Assembly (NCBI GenBank): GCA_052143655.1
Contig: JBKQSL010000458.1
Location: 1-19,432 of the forward strand
Direction: 5' to 3'
Source: CAVSUR01 sp052143655
GTDB taxonomy: Bacteria; Actinomycetota; Actinomycetes; Streptosporangiales; Streptosporangiaceae
DNA: 19,432 bases
Both the position numbers and the translations under genes were made by a program. The notes beneath the pieces are model-generated. The model ran no database searches. It was given only the letters and a program-made list of their open reading frames with translations, and had not been told where the DNA came from. This document shows positions 16,081 through 19,432 of this stretch, piece by piece; positions within the stretch are counted from its first letter, which is position 1, and each line of letters opens with the position of its first letter.

Positions 16081-17226
16081 TCAGCCGGCGGCTATGCCCT
16101 CGCCGCCGGCCGAGCCGGCCACGGTGACACTGCCGATCCGGGTCAGCTGGCCGTCGGCGACGGCGAACTCATCGACGACGCCGTTCTGGCCGGTCTGCAC
16201 GTACAGGTAGTGGCCGTGCGGGGACACGGCCGCGTCAACCGGGCCCGGGTCGGTGCTGGTCTGGCCGAGTGCGGTGAGCGCGCCCCGCCAGCTAGCCCGG
16301 TAGCCGCTGATCAGCGAGCTGCCCGTGTCGCTGGCGAACAGCCGTGCGCCGTCGGCGGCGACCCAGCAGGTGGCCTGCTCGCCGGTCGCCGCCTGGTCCA
16401 GCTGGGTGAGGCTGCCGTCAGCGGCGATCGTGAAGGTGGCCACCACGCTCGGTCCGGCCTCGGCGATCACCAGATTGCCTGCCCGGTCGAAGGTGACGGC
16501 GAACGGCACTGCGCCCGGCTCGGAGTTCACGGTCGGCGCGGCGGACAGGGTGCCGTCCGGCCGGACCCCGAACACATCCACGTCGTTGCCGTTGGCCTTG
16601 GTGGTGACGACGAGCTGGGAGCCGTCGGGCGTGAAGGCCGCCTGGCCCGGGGTGTTCACGAACTGCGGGGTTGCCCCGGGGTTGAGGTGCAGCTCCCGGC
16701 GGGAACCGGGGATACGCCACAGCCGTCCCCACCGGACCCGGTACCCCTGCAGGGAGCCGCCGTGCAGGGCGTTCAGCACGTACACGACGCTACCGTGCAC
16801 GGTGATGCTGACCGGGAAGGTCCCGCCCGAGCCGGTTACCTGCCGCAGGTGCAGCCGGTCGCCGGATGCCGCGAAGACCGACACCGTGTTGCTGCCCGCG
16901 TTGACCGCGTACAGCAGGCGGTGCGCGCGGTCGTAGGTCAGCGAGCCCTGCGAGGCCAGGTGATCGACGACCGAGCCAGCCAGCTGCCCGCCACGGCCGC
17001 CGGTGCCGTAGGTTCCGGCCAGTGTCAGCGTGCCGTCTGCGGCGCGATGATAGGCGGCGATCTGGTTGCCTGCCGTGTTGTCGGTCTGAACGAACACGGC
17101 ATGCCGGGCGCCGGGATAGCCGCCGTGCCAGGTGGCTGCGCCGGCCGGGCCGGCGCCGGCGGCGACTGCTGCGGACATCGCAGCCGCCAGTACCGCCGCC
17201 GATCCGATGCGCCTGGGAGATCTCAT
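16081..17226 (-). CDS. Secreted seven-bladed beta-propeller, lactonase-like protein
   Basis: 381 residues from ATG 17226, with GGAAAGGA four bases upstream; an upstream in-frame start lacks this site. Residues 1-31 are a Sec signal peptide: RSPRR, a hydrophobic Ala-rich core (AAVLAAAMSAAVAAG) and a GPAGA-A cleavage region. The mature part is repetitive, with blade-like strands of the 6-phosphogluconolactonase/YVTN type: VFVQTDNTAGNQIAAYHRA, LLYAVNAGSNTVSVFAASGD, FTPDGSQLVVTTKANGNDVD, LFASDTGSSLISGYRAS and YLYVQTGQNGVVDEFAVADG. Cytoplasmic relatives hydrolyse 6-phosphogluconolactone. The export signal makes that pathway unlikely here, and an extracellular binding or other lactonase role is as plausible. 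It follows the DedA gene by 118 bp on the same strand and could be read from the same promoter. Confidence 0.9.
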   Translation of the reverse strand: MRSPRRIGSAAVLAAAMSAAVAAGAGPAGAATWHGGYPGARHAVFVQTDNTAGNQIAAYHRAADGTLTLAGTYGTGGRGGQLAGSVVDHLASQGSLTYDRAHRLLYAVNAGSNTVSVFAASGDRLHLRQVTGSGGTFPVSITVHGSVVYVLNALHGGSLQGYRVRWGRLWRIPGSRRELHLNPGATPQFVNTPGQAAFTPDGSQLVVTTKANGNDVDVFGVRPDGTLSAAPTVNSEPGAVPFAVTFDRAGNLVIAEAGPSVVATFTIAADGSLTQLDQAATGEQATCWVAADGARLFASDTGSSLISGYRASWRGALTALGQTSTDPGPVDAAVSPHGHYLYVQTGQNGVVDEFAVADGQLTRIGSVTVAGSAGGEGIAAG

Positions 17227-17344
17227 GGGAGTCCTTTCCTGCCGAGGGAGTCTCACATGAGCTATTCGGCGCAGCCGGCGACCTGCATGGGCCGCTGGTG
17301 CCCGGCAACCCGGACGGCATCCCGTTCAGATGCCGCCGTCAGCG

Positions 17345-18016
17345 TCAGTGCCGGGGCTCCGCGGCGGGCGAGTTCTCGGCAGGAGCCTGCCGCAGGCGGC
17401 GCCTGCGCCGCACCACGGCTCGCGTGATGAAGACCACCGCGACCACCACCAGCGCGATCAGCGCGTACAGCGAGTAGCGCTGCACCTGCGTGTAGATGGT
17501 GGCGATGTGGTCGCCGGCGAAGTACCCGGCGCTGACCCACACGGCGGTCCAGGCCACAGCGCCGATCGCGTTGTAGAAGGCGAACCGGTGCGCGCGCATC
17601 CCCGTGATCCCGGCGATGATCCCGTTCAGCTCGCGCAGCCCGACGATGAAGCGGGCGAGGATCACGACAGCGCCGCCGTATCTGCTGACGAAGTCCTCGG
17701 CCCGGTCCACGTGGTGCTCGCGCACGAAGACGTACTTGCCGTAGCGCAGCACCAGCGCGCGGCCGCCGAACCGGCCGACGGCATAGCCGATCTCAGCGCC
17801 GGCGAAACACGCGACCGCACCCACGACGGCCACCGCGAACACGTTCAGCCGCCCGGCACCGGCGTAGATGGAGCCCGCGATGAGCGCGAACTCCCCCGGC
17901 ACCACCGGAATGCCGATGTTCTCCAGCAGCAGCAGGCCGCCGATGGCCCAGTAGCCGTAGTGGTCCAGGACCGGGGCGACTGTCGCCAGGAAGCCCGGCA
18001 GTGGAGCTGCGGACAT
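17345..18016 (-). CDS. DedA family (SNARE-associated Golgi type) membrane protein
   Basis: 223 residues from ATG 18016, with GAAAGG eight bases upstream. DedA proteins are integral membrane proteins linked to lipid-carrier (undecaprenyl phosphate) flipping and to membrane homeostasis. Family marks visible: LLLLENIGIPVVPGE near residue 30, AGAEIGYAVGRFGG, a charged stretch HHVDRAEDFVSRYGG, and the conserved ARFIVGLRELNGIIAGITGM with FYNAIGAVAWTAVWVSAGYFAG. The C-terminal helix (LYALIALVVVAVVFITRAVV) is followed by an Arg-rich cytoplasmic tail. Length and order are usual for the family. If it recycles the lipid carrier, it could support the LCP transferase encoded about 8 kb away, but nothing in the context proves that link. 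Confidence 0.95.
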   Translation of the reverse strand: MSAAPLPGFLATVAPVLDHYGYWAIGGLLLLENIGIPVVPGEFALIAGSIYAGAGRLNVFAVAVVGAVACFAGAEIGYAVGRFGGRALVLRYGKYVFVREHHVDRAEDFVSRYGGAVVILARFIVGLRELNGIIAGITGMRAHRFAFYNAIGAVAWTAVWVSAGYFAGDHIATIYTQVQRYSLYALIALVVVAVVFITRAVVRRRRRLRQAPAENSPAAEPRH

Positions 18017-18055
18017 CGGTAGTGCCTTTCGGTGGGCGGCCCATCGGGCGGCGAG

Positions 18056-18061
18056 ATCCTA
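18056..18061 (-). promoter_or_regulatory. Probable -10 element for the DedA gene
   Basis: On the minus strand TAGGAT lies 40 bases before the DedA start codon and fits the actinobacterial TAnnnT pattern. TAGGGA, 17 bases further upstream, is a poor -35 match (three of six). The predicted leader would be about 30 bases and contains the GAAAGG ribosome site. Confidence 0.4.
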
Positions 18062-18085
18062 GCGGACGACAGCCGGTATCCCTAC

Positions 18086-18121
18086 CTGCCCAGGGCGAGA
18101 TCATGTTATCCGCCCGGGCAG
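18086..18121. promoter_or_regulatory. Inverted repeat in the DedA / C-S lyase divergent region
   Basis: CTGCCCAGGGCG at 18086-18097 pairs with CGCCCGGGCAG at 18111-18121 over 11 base pairs with one bulged A. The 13-base loop is AT-rich (AGATCATGTTATC). Each arm is itself nearly palindromic. It could be an operator overlapping a promoter, or a hairpin in the leader of the lyase mRNA. No known riboswitch is recognised. Confidence 0.45.
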
Positions 18122-18169
18122 CGTCGATGTCCTCGGCGAAAGCCGCGACGCCGGGGTCAGCCCCTGCGC

Positions 18170-18256
18170 GTGGTGGAAGACAACTACGCGTGCATCGCCG
18201 GCAGCAGCGTCAAGGCCGGCGCCCCGGCCGGCCGGGGCCGGCGTGCTGGAGGATAG
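18170..18256 (+). CDS. Possible tiny ORF just before the C-S lyase gene
   Basis: From GTG 18170 this frame codes 28 residues, VVEDNYACIAGSSVKAG followed by a Pro/Gly/Arg-rich tail, and stops five bases before the lyase start. Its end contains the lyase ribosome site, so translational coupling would be possible. The first ~22 codons have G or C at nearly all third positions, but that is weak evidence at this GC content. There is no good ribosome site for it; the frame stays open further upstream to 18032. It could be a leader peptide, a small peptide gene or chance. Confidence 0.2.
   Translation: MVEDNYACIAGSSVKAGAPAGRGRRAGG
18221..18238. repeat. Perfect 18-bp palindrome upstream of the C-S lyase gene
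   Basis: GCCCCGGCCGGCCGGGGC is fully self-complementary. Flanking GCCGG and CCGGC bases extend the pairing with a small bulge. It ends nine bases before the GGAGG ribosome site of the lyase gene, where an RNA hairpin could limit translation or a protein could bind. Chance is a real possibility in such GC-rich DNA. Confidence 0.5.
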
Positions 18257-18260
18257 CGAC

Positions 18261-19432
18261 GTGCCGGGAAGCCTTCGACAGACCATTGACGCCACGACCG
18301 TGGCCCAGTTGCGCGCCCGGGGCAGCTTCAAGTGGACCGCCCCGGGCCCTGACGGCCTCGGCGCCGCTGTCGCGGAGATGGACTTCGGCGCCGCGCCGCC
18401 GATTCTGGAGGCGCTCGCCCGGCTGTCCGCCGATGCGAACTTCGGCTACCTGCCGCCGCCCATGGCCGGCGAGCTGGCCGCGGCGTGCGCCGAGTTCCAG
18501 CAGCGCCGCTACGGCTGGCAGGTCGACCCGGGAATGGTCCGCAATGTGCCCGACGTGCTCAAGGCACTAGAGATCGCCATCACCCGCTTCTCCTGGCCCG
18601 GCTCGCCCGTCATCCTGCCCACGCCCGCCTACATGCCGTTCCTGACCGTGCCCGGCTTCCTCGGCCGCGAGATCATCCAGGTGCAGATGCGCGACCGCGG
18701 CGACGGCGCCTTCGCCTTCGACCTCGATGCGATCGAGGACGCGTTCCGGGCCGGCGGGCATCTGCTCATCTTCTGCAGCCCGTGCAACCCGCTCGGGCGC
18801 GTCTTCGCCGCCGCGGAGATGACCCAGCTGACCGAGGTGGTCGAGCGGCACGGCGGCCGGGTGTTCGCCGACGAGATCCACGCCCCGCTGGTCTTCCCGG
18901 GCACGCGCCACATCCCCTACGCTGCCACGTCCGCCGCCGCCGCCGCGCACACGCTCACCGCCACGTCCGCATCGAAGGCCTGGAACCTGCCCGGGCTCAA
19001 GTGCGCCCAGGTAATCCTCAGCAGCGGGCCGGACCGCAAGCACTGGGACGACCTGGGCTTCTTCGCTACGCACGGCGCGAGCAACCCCGGCGTGACCGCG
19101 AACATCGCCGCGTACCGGCACGGCGCGGAGTGGCTGGAGGAAATCCTCGGCTACCTGAACGAAAGCCGCCTGCTTCTCAGCCGCCTGCTGGATCTCCACC
19201 TCCCCCAGGTGCGCTACCGCCCGCCCGAGGGCACCTACCTCGCCTGGCTCGACTGCACCGCGCTGGACCTGCCCGGCTCCCCCGGCGCGCTGGTCACTGA
19301 GCGCACGCACATCACAGTCGTGGACGGCCCCGCGTTCGGCGCAGGCGGCGCTGGCGCGTTCCGGCTCAATTTCGCCACGCCGCAGCCCATCCTCACCGAG
19401 ATGGTCGAGCGCATCGCCGCCGCCCTGACCGC
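18261..19432 (+). CDS. MalY/PatB-type cystathionine beta-lyase / C-S lyase (right end cut)
   Basis: 390 codons are present from GTG 18261 to the window edge, without a stop. GGAGG at 18248-18252, eight bases upstream, fixes the start. This is a PLP-dependent fold-type I enzyme of the aminotransferase I/II family, MalY/PatB branch, which cleaves C-S bonds of cystathionine or cysteine conjugates to pyruvate, ammonia and a thiol. Evidence: AEMDFGAAPPI, FGYLPPP, PTPAYMPF, FCSPCNPLGRV (binding Asn), FADEIHAPLV (Asp for the PLP pyridine) and SASKAWNLPGLK with the Schiff-base Lys239. The end RLNFATP contains the substrate carboxylate Arg. Family members are about 390 residues, so only a few codons are missing. 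An alternative is a class I aminotransferase with another substrate. No methionine or sulfur gene is visible beside it. Confidence 0.9.
   Translation, partial: MPGSLRQTIDATTVAQLRARGSFKWTAPGPDGLGAAVAEMDFGAAPPILEALARLSADANFGYLPPPMAGELAAACAEFQQRRYGWQVDPGMVRNVPDVLKALEIAITRFSWPGSPVILPTPAYMPFLTVPGFLGREIIQVQMRDRGDGAFAFDLDAIEDAFRAGGHLLIFCSPCNPLGRVFAAAEMTQLTEVVERHGGRVFADEIHAPLVFPGTRHIPYAATSAAAAAHTLTATSASKAWNLPGLKCAQVILSSGPDRKHWDDLGFFATHGASNPGVTANIAAYRHGAEWLEEILGYLNESRLLLSRLLDLHLPQVRYRPPEGTYLAWLDCTALDLPGSPGALVTERTHITVVDGPAFGAGGAGAFRLNFATPQPILTEMVERIAAALT

Noticed and set aside
18001..18570. 189-codon plus-strand frame crossing into the C-S lyase gene
   Set aside because: It overlaps the lyase in another frame and has no domain; the lyase frame has every expected catalytic motif.

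Overview
The window is very GC-rich (about 70% or more by eye), its genes use G or C at most third codon positions, and several start with GTG or TTG. Its families (LigD-type end-joining polymerase, LytR-CpsA-Psr transferase, DUF6542, SARP/AfsR regulator, RsbW-like ATPase) point to a filamentous actinomycete. Streptosporangiales-like is my best guess from the style of the hypothetical proteins, but I could not test it. There are no rRNA genes, tRNAs, CRISPR arrays or transposases. It looks like ordinary chromosome with one unusual three-gene cell-envelope operon.

Layout. Bases 1-182 are the end of a LigD-type DNA polymerase gene. Bases 183-950 form a long gap with a protein-like fragment on the minus strand and two LexA-box-like sites 40 bp apart. 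Bases 951-7566 hold three co-directional genes with short gaps: a long disordered protein with one membrane anchor and a cysteine-bearing extracytoplasmic domain; a 995-residue wall hydrolase with a CHAP/NlpC-like domain, a glucosaminidase and a lysozyme-like C-terminal domain; and a membrane-anchored protein of unrecognised family. The first and third share Trp-Pro-rich disordered segments. I infer that the three act together at the envelope. This is the part of the window most likely to be an undescribed system.

From 7647 onward the genes are mostly single units in alternating orientation: a DUF6542 membrane protein (-), an LCP cell-wall glycopolymer transferase (+), an eight-helix membrane protein (-), a spermidine-synthase-like protein (+), a large SARP-NB-ARC-TPR regulator (-), an RsbW-like ATPase (+), a secreted beta-propeller lactonase-like protein (-), a DedA protein (-) and a MalY/PatB-type C-S lyase that runs to the right edge (+). 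Strong GC-rich hairpins lie between two convergent pairs (9889-9911 and 16040-16071) and are probable bidirectional terminators. The 18017-18260 divergent region carries two inverted repeats and a possible tiny ORF just ahead of the lyase gene.

Functionally, the left half is about the cell wall (hydrolases plus glycopolymer attachment). The right half mixes regulation (SARP, anti-sigma-like ATPase) with small-molecule enzymes. No complete biosynthetic cluster is visible.
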